Source: Brucellaceae bacterium (GTDB taxonomy: Bacteria > Pseudomonadota > Alphaproteobacteria > Rhizobiales > Rhizobiaceae). Taken from it: DNA of 14,765 nucleotides. Of the stretch, positions 1 to 7,992 are shown in pieces. A model generated the notes under the pieces. The model was not told the DNA's origin and searched no databases. It saw only the letters and a program-made list of their open reading frames with translations. The DNA lies in NCBI GenBank assembly GCA_031253705.1, contig JAIRVW010000164.1, positions 1-14,765 on the forward strand. The letters are read 5' to 3'. The stretch's first letter is position 1, and each line of letters begins with the position of its first letter. A program made the translations under genes and the position numbers.

Positions 1-85
1 GTTTCAGAGAGCGCTTGGTACGAGCAGGCGCTTTATCCTGCGGCATGTCGGAAGTCTCTTTGACCGCTTTCGGTTTCCGTTCCAT
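1..85 (-). CDS. N-terminal fragment of a divergent gene, possibly a TetR-type regulator (partial)
   Basis: Reading leftward from an ATG at 83-85 there is an open frame to the window edge giving 28 residues that begin MERKPKAVKE and are very rich in Lys, Arg, Ala and Pro. A strong ribosome binding site (GGGGGAG, 92-98) sits just upstream of the ATG, which is the main reason to call it a gene. The gene is truncated by the window, so no domain is visible. A basic, disordered extension ahead of a helix-turn-helix is common in TetR/AcrR regulators, and a regulator divergent from a pyrimidine-degradation operon would fit a RutR-like role. That identity is inference only. The gene could equally encode another protein. 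Confidence 0.5.
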   Translation of the reverse strand, partial: MERKPKAVKETSDMPQDKAPARTKRSLK

Positions 86-182
86 GCTGCTCTCCCCCGT
101 CTCAGTATCCGCCCTGCAACGGCATCACGCCGCAGGCCTGCCCTATTACCACTAATTGCTTGTCCTGAACGGATTTTAGTGA

Positions 183-210
183 ATGATATACCAACCGGTT
201 TTACGCACAA
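183..210 (-). promoter_or_regulatory. Possible leftward promoter of the divergent gene
   Basis: On the minus strand TTGTGC (205-210) and TATCAT (183-188) are separated by 16 bp. The -10 matches the sigma70 consensus at five of six positions, the -35 only weakly. The spacer contains the perfect 8-bp palindrome AACCGGTT (193-200), so a repressor bound there would block the promoter. It would give a leader of about 90 nt for the gene at 1-85. Confidence 0.3.
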
Positions 211-355
211 GCGATTAGCTCGTTTAACTCGCAAGCAACAAACTGGTTTCAAAAACACTCCGCAACAGAACGGAGCAGTAATCAACGTTTTTTTGGGGAA
301 ACAATCAAGGCTCTTTTTACGCAAAGGCTTTGTAACGGCGCTTACTCCGAAACAG

Positions 356-369
356 AACCCGTACGGGTT
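356..369. promoter_or_regulatory. 14-bp perfect palindrome, candidate operator
   Basis: AACCCGTACGGGTT is a perfect 14-bp palindrome located 91 bp upstream of the hydrolase start codon. Its outer half-sites AACC/GGTT are the same as those of the 8-bp palindrome at 193-200. Such symmetry is typical of sites for dimeric regulators, and the divergent gene may encode one. No protein has been assigned to it; this is inferred from symmetry and position. Confidence 0.4.
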
Positions 370-459
370 TTCAGGATATGCGCTTGAGGCAGACATCCAC
401 ATGCCGTCTCCCCGCACCTCTATGAAACAATTCAATACAGACTGCATACGGAAACAGAC

Positions 460-1710
460 ATGAACACGCATCTGAACAGCAATCTCAAAACCAATGCTGA
501 CCGCCTCTGGGATACCCTGATGGATATGGCCAAAATCGGCCCCGGCATCTCAACAGGCAATAATCGCCAGACACTGACCGATGAAGACCGTGAAGGCAGG
601 CTGCTTTTTCAGAAGTGGTGTGAAGATGCCGGTATGACCATGAGCATCGACACGATGGGCAATATGTTTGCCCGCCGCGAGGGCCGTGATCCGTCGCTGC
701 CGCCGGTGATGCTCGGCAGCCATCTTGATACCCAGCCCACCGGTGGTAAATTCGACGGCGTGCTCGGTGTGCTCGGCGGACTGGAAGTGGTGCGCACCCT
801 CAATGATCTCGGCATTAAAACCCGTCACCCGATTGAGGTGGTGAACTGGACAAATGAAGAAGGTGCCCGTTTTGCCCCTGCGATGCTGGCCTCCGGTGTT
901 TTCGCTGGTCTCTTTGATGAGGCATGGGCGAAATCCCGCACCGATGCGGAAGGTAAAACCGTTGGCGACGAGCTGAAGCGCATCGGCTTTGAAGGCTCGG
1001 TGCCGACCGCCAAGCGTCCGATCAAAGCCTATTATGAGCTGCATATTGAGCAAGGGCCTATTCTGGAAGACGAGGGTCTGGACATTGGCATCGTCACCCA
1101 CGGACAGGGGCTGAAATGGTTGCAAATTACGCTGACCGGTAAAGAAGCCCATACCGGCTCAACGCCTATGCGCAAGCGTGTGAATGCAGGGCTTGGCATG
1201 GCACGCATTACCGAACGCGTGGATGAAATCGCATGGGAACACGCGCCAAACGGCGTGGGTGCCGTCGGCTATGCCCATATCAGCCCGAATTCACGTAATA
1301 TCATTCCGGGCACCGCTGTTTTTGTGGCCGACTTCCGCCATCCAGATAAAGCCGAACTCGCCAAAATGGTGCAGAAACTGGAGAAATCAGTTGCGGAAAT
1401 CTGCGAGAAAATCGGCCTGACCTATCAGATTGAAGAAGTCGGCGCGTTTGATCCCGTTTCCTTTGACGAGACCTGCCTCTCGACCATCCGTCAGGCAACT
1501 GAGCGTCTAGGCCTGTCGCACCGCAATATTATTTCCGGTGCCGGTCATGATGCCTGCTGGATCAATCAGGTTGCGCCATCGGCCATGATTATGTGCCCTT
1601 GCGTTGATGGTCTGAGCCATAATGAGGCGGAAGACATCAGCAAAGAATGGGCTGGCAACGGCGCGGATGTGCTGTTGCATGCAGCATTGGAAACCGCTGA
1701 AATTGTATAA
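460..1710 (+). CDS. Zn-dependent M20-family hydrolase, beta-ureidopropionase / N-carbamoyl-L-amino-acid hydrolase
   Basis: This 416-residue cytoplasmic enzyme belongs to the M20 amidase/hydantoinase-carbamoylase family and has the family's usual length. It hydrolyses N-carbamoyl amino acids to the amino acid, CO2 and ammonia. Metal-binding motifs are intact: GSHLDTQ (His88), FDGVLG (Asp99), NEEGARF (Glu133/134), ELHIEQGP (His195) and LSHNEAE (His387). The dimerisation-lid segment with GKEAHTGSTPM lies near 228-237. The ATG follows a modest ribosome site (CGGAAA, 449-454), and no better upstream start exists. It precedes hydA by 93 bp on the same strand. This makes beta-ureidopropionase (step 3 of reductive pyrimidine degradation, N-carbamoyl-beta-alanine to beta-alanine) the best reading. 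The family also includes L-carbamoylases and allantoate amidohydrolases, and substrate choice cannot be read from sequence alone. Confidence 0.9.
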   Translation: MNTHLNSNLKTNADRLWDTLMDMAKIGPGISTGNNRQTLTDEDREGRLLFQKWCEDAGMTMSIDTMGNMFARREGRDPSLPPVMLGSHLDTQPTGGKFDGVLGVLGGLEVVRTLNDLGIKTRHPIEVVNWTNEEGARFAPAMLASGVFAGLFDEAWAKSRTDAEGKTVGDELKRIGFEGSVPTAKRPIKAYYELHIEQGPILEDEGLDIGIVTHGQGLKWLQITLTGKEAHTGSTPMRKRVNAGLGMARITERVDEIAWEHAPNGVGAVGYAHISPNSRNIIPGTAVFVADFRHPDKAELAKMVQKLEKSVAEICEKIGLTYQIEEVGAFDPVSFDETCLSTIRQATERLGLSHRNIISGAGHDACWINQVAPSAMIMCPCVDGLSHNEAEDISKEWAGNGADVLLHAALETAEIV

Positions 1711-1716
1711 GAAACT

Positions 1717-1744
1717 GCTCCGGCATGAACATTTATGCCGGAGC
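1717..1744 (+). repeat. Perfect intercistronic hairpin between the hydrolase gene and hydA
   Basis: GCTCCGGCAT (1717-1726) and ATGCCGGAGC (1735-1744) form a perfect 10-bp GC-rich stem with an 8-nt loop, beginning six bases after the hydrolase stop codon. No run of T follows it, so it is not a canonical intrinsic terminator. It more likely stabilises the upstream message against 3' exonucleases, or partially attenuates transcription into hydA. The ATG at 1735 lies inside the stem, which argues against its being the hydA start. Confidence 0.7.
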
Positions 1745-1803
1745 GCTCACCTATCCCAGTCAATCAGCATCTGTTCGCAAAAAACCATAAGGGGAAACGA
1801 ACA

Positions 1804-3300
1804 ATGTCATATTCCGGATCGCATACTAAGTCACAGGCAAATAATAAAACCACACTGATTAAAGGCGGTAAGATTGTTACCGCAGACCGCTCCTACGATG
1901 CCGACATTCTGATTGCAGACGGCAAAATTGCCGCTATCGGCCATGATTTGCAGGGCGATACAACCATTGATGCCCATGGCTGCCTGATTATGCCGGGGGG
2001 TATTGATCCCCACACGCATCTGGAAATGCCGTTTATGGGTACTCATAGTTCCGATGATTTTGACAGCGGCACCGCAGCAGCTCTGGCTGGCGGCACCACA
2101 ATGGTGGTGGATTTTGTGCTCCCTTCACCGGAAGGCAATTTGCTGGAAGCTTTGCAGGACTGGTTTCAGAAAGCAGGCAAAGCCCGTACCGATTATTCCT
2201 TCCACATGGCTGTCACCGGCTGGAGTGAGCGCTGCTATAATGAAATGCCGGAAGTCGTGGCACGCGGCGTCAATACATTCAAACATTTCATGGCCTATAA
2301 AGGCGCGCTGATGGTCAATGATGATGAGATGTTTGCCTCGTTCCGCCGTTGTGCCGAAATTGGTGCCATGCCGCTGGTGCATGCCGAGAACGGTGATATC
2401 GTCGCGCAATTACAGCAAAATCTGCTGGCCGCAGGCAATACAGGGCCTGAAGCGCACAGCTATTCGCGCCCGCCGGAAGTGGAAGGCGAAGCTACCAACC
2501 GCGCAATCATGATTGCCGATCAGGCAGGCGTGCCGCTCTATGTGGTGCATGTCTCCTGTGAACAGGCGCATGAAGCCATCCGCCGCGCCCGCCAGAAAGG
2601 GATGCGCGTTTATGGTGAACCGCTGATCCAGCATCTGACACTGGATGAAAGCGAATATCAGAATAAAAACTGGGACTATGCAGCGCGGCGGGTGATGTCA
2701 CCGCCGTTTCGCGACAAGCTCAATCAGGATGGCCTCTGGGCGGGTTTAAGTGCCGGTAGTCTGCAATGTGTGGCCACTGACCATTGTGCTTTCACCACCG
2801 AACAAAAGCGCTATGGCGTTGGCAATTTTACCAAAATTCCGAACGGCACCGCAGCGCTGGAAGAACGCCTGCCGGTGCTTTGGACAACAGGGGTACGCAC
2901 CGGCCGCCTGACCGAAAATGAATTTGTCGCTGTTACCTCCACCAATGCGGCGAAAATTCTCAACATCTATCCGCGCAAAGGCGCTGTGCTGGAGGGATCA
3001 GACGCTGATCTGGTGATCTGGGATCCGAATGCGACCAAGACAATTTCCGCCAAAACCCAACATTCAGCGATTGATTACAGCGTGTTTGAGGGCATGACAG
3101 TCACCGGCCTGCCGCGCATGACCATCAGCAGTGGCCGTGTTGCCTATGCACAGGGCAAAGTACTGGCAGAACCTGGTGACGGACAATTTGTGGAACGGGC
3201 ACCCAATACACCACAACAACAGGCTTTGTCGGTCTGGAAAGAAGTCGTCGCACCACGCAAAGTAGAGCGTGATCCGGCGCTGATGCCGATTGGTGTGTGA
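1804..3300 (+). CDS. hydA: Dihydropyrimidinase (D-hydantoinase)
   Basis: This 498-residue cytoplasmic amidohydrolase opens the ring of 5,6-dihydrouracil or dihydrothymine to the N-carbamoyl-beta-amino acid, the step before the upstream-encoded hydrolase. The binuclear zinc site is complete: DPHTH (His70, His72), the carboxylated lysine in FMAYKG (Lys166), LVHAENG (His193), VVHVS (His249) and ATDHC (Asp326). The length is typical of bacterial dihydropyrimidinases. I chose ATG 1804 because a strong ribosome site (AAGGGGAAA, 1789-1797) lies seven bases upstream. The longer frame from 1735 would start within a hairpin stem. It is probably co-transcribed with the gene at 460, and a strong terminator follows immediately. 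A dihydropyrimidine dehydrogenase (preT/preA) for the first step is not in the window. Confidence 0.95.
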   Translation: MSYSGSHTKSQANNKTTLIKGGKIVTADRSYDADILIADGKIAAIGHDLQGDTTIDAHGCLIMPGGIDPHTHLEMPFMGTHSSDDFDSGTAAALAGGTTMVVDFVLPSPEGNLLEALQDWFQKAGKARTDYSFHMAVTGWSERCYNEMPEVVARGVNTFKHFMAYKGALMVNDDEMFASFRRCAEIGAMPLVHAENGDIVAQLQQNLLAAGNTGPEAHSYSRPPEVEGEATNRAIMIADQAGVPLYVVHVSCEQAHEAIRRARQKGMRVYGEPLIQHLTLDESEYQNKNWDYAARRVMSPPFRDKLNQDGLWAGLSAGSLQCVATDHCAFTTEQKRYGVGNFTKIPNGTAALEERLPVLWTTGVRTGRLTENEFVAVTSTNAAKILNIYPRKGAVLEGSDADLVIWDPNATKTISAKTQHSAIDYSVFEGMTVTGLPRMTISSGRVAYAQGKVLAEPGDGQFVERAPNTPQQQALSVWKEVVAPRKVERDPALMPIGV

Positions 3301-3303
3301 AAT

Positions 3304-3332
3304 AAAAAGGCGGGGCTCTACCCCGCCTTTTT
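3304..3332. terminator. Bidirectional rho-independent terminator
   Basis: AAAAAGGCGGGG (3304-3315) and CCCCGCCTTTTT (3321-3332) pair perfectly over 12 bp around a 5-nt loop. The T run is present on either strand. It ends hydA on the plus strand and, five bases from its stop codon, the convergent efflux pump gene on the minus strand. Confidence 0.93.
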
Positions 3333-3337
3333 GTTGT

Positions 3338-6300
3338 TCATTCCGGTTTCATCTCCAGCGTAGCCGCATGAGCCAGCTCGCGATCCAGACGTTTTTCTTC
3401 ATCGCTTTTCGGCTTGGTAAAGCGGCCGAGCAGCAGATAGGCAACCGGCGTCACATAGAGCGTGGCAATGGTTGCCAGACCAAGACCGCCAACGATAATC
3501 CAGCCCAGCGCAATACGGGCTTCCGCACCGGCACCTGAGGCAATGACCAGCGGAATACCACCCAGCACCGCACAGATCATTGTCATACAGACAGGACGCA
3601 GACGAATATTGGACGCTTCTTCCACAGCCTCACGCAATGACAGGCCGCGGTCACGCAACTGATCAGCAAATTCCACAATCAGAATACCGTTTTTCGCCAT
3701 AATCCCGACCAGCAACACCAGTCCGATCTGACTGTAAACATTCAGGCTTGTACCGGTCAGGATCAGTGCCACAATCGCACAGCCAAGCCCCAGCGGCACA
3801 GTCGCCATAACGATCAGCGCACTGACAAAGCTTTCAAACTGCGCGGCCAGCACGAGCAGAATAATCACCACCGCAAAGCCGAAGACCATAAACAGACCGG
3901 TCGAGGTTTCGCCCAGCGTTGCAGCTTCTGCCAGCGGCACCATTTGCACACCAGCAGGCAGTAACGGTGCTGCCAGTTGCTGTACGGTTTTATAGGCATC
4001 GCCCAGAGCAAAATCACTGCTTAAGCCCGAAGTGCTCGCAATTGAGCGCAGGCGCTGTTCACGCGCCAGCTGCGGCGGCACCGCAATTTCGCGCACTGTT
4101 GCAATTGTCGCCATGGAGACATAGCGGCCGTCACCGGTACGCATGAAGACATTTTCCAGATCCGTCGGATCATTGATCGGATTGGAGGTTGCCATCATTT
4201 TCACGTCATAAGAACGGTCACCGATATAAACAGCACCGATCTTACGACCATCGAGAACCGACTGCACCGCATTGGCAAGACCGGTAATATCGATACCAAG
4301 ATCAGACGCCCGCTCGCGGTCAATCTGCACCGAAAGCTGCGGCTGCGTTGCATCCACCGACAAACGCGGCTGCTGGAAACGCGGATCTTTTTCCATCTCA
4401 GCCAGCAAGGCACGGGTGACAGGCTGGATCGTTGCATAATCATTGCCGACCAGCGTGAACTGCAAGCCGTTACCGGCACCGCGAATCCCCAGACTGTTTG
4501 ACTGCAATGTGAAAGCACGCACACCAGTGATCGGACGCAGGCGCTTATTGATATCGGTGACAATATCCTGCTGTTTACGCTCGCGCTCATTCCACGGTGC
4601 CAATGTCAGCACCATGAAACCATTATTCGATGCTCCGCCGGAACCGGCAATCGCATAGGAATTGACGATTTCGCCATTATCCCGCAGCGGTTTGAGCGCC
4701 ACGTCAATCTGCTCAAGCTGCGAGCGCAGAAAATCAATACTGATACCCTGCGGCCCTGAAATACGCAGCATAACGGCCGAACGGTCTTCATTCGGTGTCA
4801 GTTCCTGACGCAAAGTCGTATAGGCGCTCAGGGAAAAGAAGGCGAAAACCAATGCAGCGGCAACCACAATCCATGGTGCATTGAGACACCAATGCAAACT
4901 GCGACGATAGAATTGCGCCAATCCCGCACTGACACGATAGACAAGACCACGCGGCTTATCTTCCGACGTTTCATGCGCCACAGCCTCGGCAGTGAGAAAA
5001 CGTGATGCCAGCATCGGGCAGAGCGTCAGCGCCACAACAGACGACAGCAGCACGGCAATCGCCAGCACGAAACCGAACTCACGGAACAAACCGCCCGCCT
5101 GACCAGGCAGGAAGGAAATCGGTACGAATACCGCAACCAGCGTCAGCGTTGTGGCAATAACCGCGAAGAACACTTCCTTGGTGCCGAGCACGGCAGCCGC
5201 ACGCGGCCCCAGCCCTTGTGAGCGGCGACGGACAATATTTTCCAGCACCACAATCGCGTCATCCACCACCAGACCGGTGGCCAGAACCAGCGCCAACAGT
5301 GTGAGAATATTGATCGAGAACCCTGCCAGATAAATCGCCGCCACTGTACCGACCAGTGCCACCGGAATGGAAACCGTCGGGATCAGTGTCGCGCGGATAT
5401 CGCGCAGGAACATATAGATCACCGCAATCACAATCAGGATCGCCGCAATCAGCGCGATTTCCACCTCATGCATCGCACCTCTGATGAAATTCGCATCATC
5501 ACTGGTCACGCGCATGGTCATGCCTTGCGGCAGGGTTTTATTCAAACGCTCAACCTCGGCACGCACACCGTCGGAAATATCCAGCGTATTCGACTGTGCC
5601 TGACGGATAATGCCAAGGCCGATACTGTTGCGGCCGTTATTCAGCACCGCTGAACTTTCAATGTCAGGTCCCAGCGTGACATTGGCAACATCGCGGATAC
5701 GGGTCTGCCCCTTGATAATAATATTCTCGAAATCCTGCGGCGAAGAAACGGATGCCGTTGCGCGCACCACAATGGCCTGAGAGGCACTGCGCAGCGATCC
5801 GGCAGGCTGATCCAGCGCCATGGAAGACAGAGCAGAACTAACATCGGCAAAAGTCAGGCCGTAGCTGGCAAGACGCTTGTGATCGATATCAATACGGAAA
5901 ATCTTGTTGCGATCACCATAGGTTTCCACATCGGCCACACCGGGCACAGCGGAAAGCACATCAACAATCTGATCCTCAACAATCACCGTCATATCATCAA
6001 CGCTGAGTGTTTCAGATGCGATTGCCAGACGCATCACCGCATCGGCATTGGAATCCGCCTTGATAATACGCGAAGCATCGGCCTCTTCCGGCAGCTGATT
6101 GGCCACACGCGAAATTGAGTCACGCATATCGGCAGCAGCGACATTGATATCCACGCCGTCATTGAACTCAACCGTCACACGGCTGCGGCCGAATGATGAG
6201 GTTGAAGAAATATTCTTCACGCCGGAGACACGGGCAACTTCATTTTCCAGAACCTGCGTGACCTCGCGGTCAACAGTCTCAGCAGAAGCACCGCTGAAAG

Positions 6301-6523
6301 TCGTACTGATGGAAATGACAGGGCGGTCAACATCCGGCAATTCGCGGATATCCACACCGGTCAGCGCGGCAAGACCTGCCACAACAATCAGCACATTGAG
6401 CACGAAAGCAAAAACCGGACGGCGGATAAACAGGGCTGTAAAGCCGCCGTTCTGCGGGGCATTCCCGTCGTTTTTCTCTTTAACTGCGGCGTCTGTTTCA
6501 GCGGATGGTTTATCAGAACTCAT
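3338..6523 (-). CDS. RND (HAE1/AcrB-type) multidrug efflux transporter, inner-membrane subunit
   Basis: The 1061-residue product is a proton-driven AcrB/MexB-like pump, of the family's normal size. Residues 1-29 form a polar cytoplasmic extension before TM1 (about 36-55). The proton-relay aspartates are present in the TM4 motif [13 protein letters not shown] (Asp421, Asp422). The second-half relay lysine lies in [17 protein letters not shown] (TM10 region). Two large periplasmic porter loops and the TM2-TM6 and TM8-TM12 blocks are recognisable. A frame also opens at ATG 6529, overlapping the upstream stop codon as ATGA. I prefer ATG 6523 because AGGA (6529-6532) is correctly spaced from it and too close to the other. 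Its adaptor is encoded immediately upstream, so the pair is translationally coupled. Substrates cannot be inferred. An outer-membrane channel must come from elsewhere in the genome. Confidence 0.95.
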   Translation of the reverse strand: MSSDKPSAETDAAVKEKNDGNAPQNGGFTALFIRRPVFAFVLNVLIVVAGLAALTGVDIRELPDVDRPVISISTTFSGASAETVDREVTQVLENEVARVSGVKNISSTSSFGRSRVTVEFNDGVDINVAAADMRDSISRVANQLPEEADASRIIKADSNADAVMRLAIASETLSVDDMTVIVEDQIVDVLSAVPGVADVETYGDRNKIFRIDIDHKRLASYGLTFADVSSALSSMALDQPAGSLRSASQAIVVRATASVSSPQDFENIIIKGQTRIRDVANVTLGPDIESSAVLNNGRNSIGLGIIRQAQSNTLDISDGVRAEVERLNKTLPQGMTMRVTSDDANFIRGAMHEVEIALIAAILIVIAVIYMFLRDIRATLIPTVSIPVALVGTVAAIYLAGFSINILTLLALVLATGLVVDDAIVVLENIVRRRSQGLGPRAAAVLGTKEVFFAVIATTLTLVAVFVPISFLPGQAGGLFREFGFVLAIAVLLSSVVALTLCPMLASRFLTAEAVAHETSEDKPRGLVYRVSAGLAQFYRRSLHWCLNAPWIVVAAALVFAFFSLSAYTTLRQELTPNEDRSAVMLRISGPQGISIDFLRSQLEQIDVALKPLRDNGEIVNSYAIAGSGGASNNGFMVLTLAPWNERERKQQDIVTDINKRLRPITGVRAFTLQSNSLGIRGAGNGLQFTLVGNDYATIQPVTRALLAEMEKDPRFQQPRLSVDATQPQLSVQIDRERASDLGIDITGLANAVQSVLDGRKIGAVYIGDRSYDVKMMATSNPINDPTDLENVFMRTGDGRYVSMATIATVREIAVPPQLAREQRLRSIASTSGLSSDFALGDAYKTVQQLAAPLLPAGVQMVPLAEAATLGETSTGLFMVFGFAVVIILLVLAAQFESFVSALIVMATVPLGLGCAIVALILTGTSLNVYSQIGLVLLVGIMAKNGILIVEFADQLRDRGLSLREAVEEASNIRLRPVCMTMICAVLGGIPLVIASGAGAEARIALGWIIVGGLGLATIATLYVTPVAYLLLGRFTKPKSDEEKRLDRELAHAATLEMKPE

Positions 6524-6525
6524 TG

Positions 6526-7698
6526 TCATCCTGCCCGCTTGCTGTTCGCCTGCGCAGTGGCCGGTGCTTTTTCCGATCCGGCCGTGTCACGCGGATCCTG
6601 TCCTTTAATCGTCACACCTTTACCGGCACGCACATTCTGCACGCCTTCGGTCACAATCACGTCGCCCTCGGCAATCCCGCCTTCGATCAGCACGGAACTG
6701 GCATTACGCTGAATAATGCGTGCCGCAACACGCTCCGCCATGCCGTCTTTGCCGATGCGCCAGACATAGGAGCCGTCCCCGTCCCATTGGACAGACAGCG
6801 GATCAACGGAGAGATACTGATCACCCGGGAACAGAATGGTAATGGTGAAAGACATGCCTGAACGCAGCACATCGCTCGGATTGGTAATCTCCGCACGCAC
6901 CCGCAAAGTACGGCTCGCCGCATCAATCATATTATCCAGCGCACTGATCTGCCCCTGAAAATTCTTGCCCGGCAATGCGGTCGGCACGGCGGTTACCGCC
7001 TGTCCGATGCGCAGTTGCGGCGCAAAACGCTCCGGCACCCAGATATCAATCAACAGCTTGGAACGGTCATCAATCGTGGCAATGGTTGTTGACGAAGTCA
7101 CATAATTCCCTGCATCCACCGGCAGAATACCGACAATACCGGCAATCGGTGCGGTCACAGAACGGCGGCTCAGCGCCAGCTGCGCATCCTTCACCGCCAG
7201 TTTTGCATTGGCAAGCGCGAGCTCTGCCGCAACAACCTGCACCTGTGTCGCCGTATTCGAAGCCCGCAGCGTTGCCATACGCTGCTGTGTGATTTCCGCG
7301 TCTTTCAAAAGCACCTGCGCTTTTTCCAGCGCGATCTGTTCTGTTTCCGCATCCAGCTCGGCGATAATCTGATCCTGCTTCACAACCGTACCGGCGCTCA
7401 CCAGAAAGCGGCGGATCGTTCCGCTTGAATAAGGCGAAACCGCAACCGTGTTCAGCGCCACGCCGCTGCCGATTGCACTCAACTTGTCATTTACGATCTG
7501 CTTTTGTGCGGCTTTGACCATCACCAGCGGATTGCTTCCGCCGCCGCGTGTGCCGCTCTGCCCTGCTGCAGGTGCGCCGTTGCCGGTCGCTTGCGCTGTG
7601 GCCTGTGGTGCATTGCGCTCGGCCTTATACCAGCTCCAGCCGCCGAAGGCTGCGGCAGCCACAGCCAGACAAACCGCGATTTGCTTCCAGTTTTTCAT
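6526..7698 (-). CDS. RND efflux periplasmic adaptor (HlyD/membrane-fusion protein family)
   Basis: The 390-residue protein has an N-terminal signal-anchor (residues 5-22, a hydrophobic Ala-rich run after MKNWK). An Ala/Gln/Gly-rich linker (about 27-56) follows. The two halves of a lipoyl-like barrel-sandwich domain (about 85-115 and 180-212) flank an alpha-helical hairpin (about 116-176, with heptad-like Ala/Leu/Gln). Beta-barrel and membrane-proximal domains complete the protein. This is the layout of AcrA/MexA-type adaptors, although no lipobox cysteine is evident: Cys10 lies inside the hydrophobic core rather than at its end. ATG 7698 is preferred, with GGGA at 7703-7706. The longer frame would begin at a TTG (7719). 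It is the first gene of the operon and connects the pump at 3338-6523 to an outer-membrane channel. Confidence 0.92.
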   Translation of the reverse strand: MKNWKQIAVCLAVAAAAFGGWSWYKAERNAPQATAQATGNGAPAAGQSGTRGGGSNPLVMVKAAQKQIVNDKLSAIGSGVALNTVAVSPYSSGTIRRFLVSAGTVVKQDQIIAELDAETEQIALEKAQVLLKDAEITQQRMATLRASNTATQVQVVAAELALANAKLAVKDAQLALSRRSVTAPIAGIVGILPVDAGNYVTSSTTIATIDDRSKLLIDIWVPERFAPQLRIGQAVTAVPTALPGKNFQGQISALDNMIDAASRTLRVRAEITNPSDVLRSGMSFTITILFPGDQYLSVDPLSVQWDGDGSYVWRIGKDGMAERVAARIIQRNASSVLIEGGIAEGDVIVTEGVQNVRAGKGVTIKGQDPRDTAGSEKAPATAQANSKRAG

Positions 7699-7710
7699 TC
7701 TATCCCGATC

Positions 7711-7823
7711 TTGCCGCAACCTGAGTTTATTGCCCGCAACAGCAGACTAATTATATTCTGCCCTTAAAATGCGTAATCTGCGGTCACAGGTCTAATTAAA
7801 TTTCTGTAATCCTGTTGCGGCAA
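7711..7823. promoter_or_regulatory. Cluster of three TTGC-N-GCAA palindromes upstream of the efflux operon
   Basis: TTGC-C-GCAA (7711-7719), TTGC-CC-GCAA (7730-7739) and TTGC-G-GCAA (7815-7823) share the same TTGC/GCAA half-sites. The first two lie between the start codon and the putative promoters. The third overlaps the -35 hexamer of the candidate promoter at 7795-7823. This arrangement suits an efflux repressor of TetR or MarR type acting at several operators. No such regulator gene lies next to the operon, so the binding protein is unknown. Confidence 0.45.
7795..7823 (-). promoter_or_regulatory. Candidate sigma70-type promoter of the efflux operon
   Basis: On the minus strand TTGCCG (7818-7823) and TTTAAT (7795-7800) are separated by exactly 17 bp; the -10 matches consensus at five of six positions and the -35 at four. 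A perfect TATAAT also lies closer to the gene (7750-7755) but lacks a good -35 element. It may be a second start site. Confidence 0.45.
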
Positions 7824-7936
7824 AGTGCCGGAAAGCCCGCAAAACCGGCATCCGGCGCTTTTTCAGCCGCACTCACAGCCCTGACATGAGCCGATATGGT
7901 TAATAATGTTTAAATATGACGGGTATCTGACAAAAC

Positions 7937-7971
7937 AAAACGGGCGGAAACATGATGTTTCCGCCCGTTTT
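7937..7971. terminator. Strong rho-independent terminator downstream of psuG
   Basis: AAAACGGGCGGAAAC (7937-7951) and GTTTCCGCCCGTTTT (7957-7971) pair perfectly over 15 bp around loop ATGAT. It starts 21 bases beyond the psuG stop on the minus strand, and the A/T ends give U runs in either direction. Its main role is to keep psuKG transcription out of the same-strand efflux operon. Confidence 0.92.
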
Positions 7972-7992
7972 TATAAGAAGTATGCCTATACT

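Larger units (their letters stand above)
86..459. other. Divergent intergenic region between the leftward gene and the hydrolase operon
   Basis: No convincing protein-coding gene lies in these 374 bp. It must hold both divergent promoters. I find a fair candidate only for the leftward one (183-210). A weak rightward candidate is TTGTCC (160-165) with an AT-rich element at 184-189. Other structure: palindrome AACCGGTT (193-200), a weak hairpin CTCCG/CGGAG (258-275), a repeated 9-mer TTTTACGCA (199-207 and 315-323), and a 14-bp perfect palindrome (356-369). Confidence 0.6.

Noticed and set aside
199..323. Direct repeat TTTTACGCA (199-207 and 315-323)
   Set aside because: A 9-bp repeat in AT-rich intergenic DNA has little weight and no symmetry. 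Kept only as a note.
179..463. Plus-strand open frame of 94 residues ending in the ATGA overlap with the hydrolase start
   Set aside because: No ribosome binding site, no recognisable domain, biased composition, and it runs through palindromes and promoter-like sequence. The ATGA overlap appears accidental.
4..471. Minus-strand open frame of 155 residues across the divergent region
   Set aside because: It overlaps the start of the hydrolase and is in a different frame from the better-supported gene at 1-85. The composition (Arg/Cys rich) is that of a shadow frame.
1735..1803. Upstream extension of HydA from ATG 1735
   Set aside because: The start lies in a perfect hairpin stem, the added residues do not resemble the family N-terminus, and ATG 1804 has a strong ribosome site.
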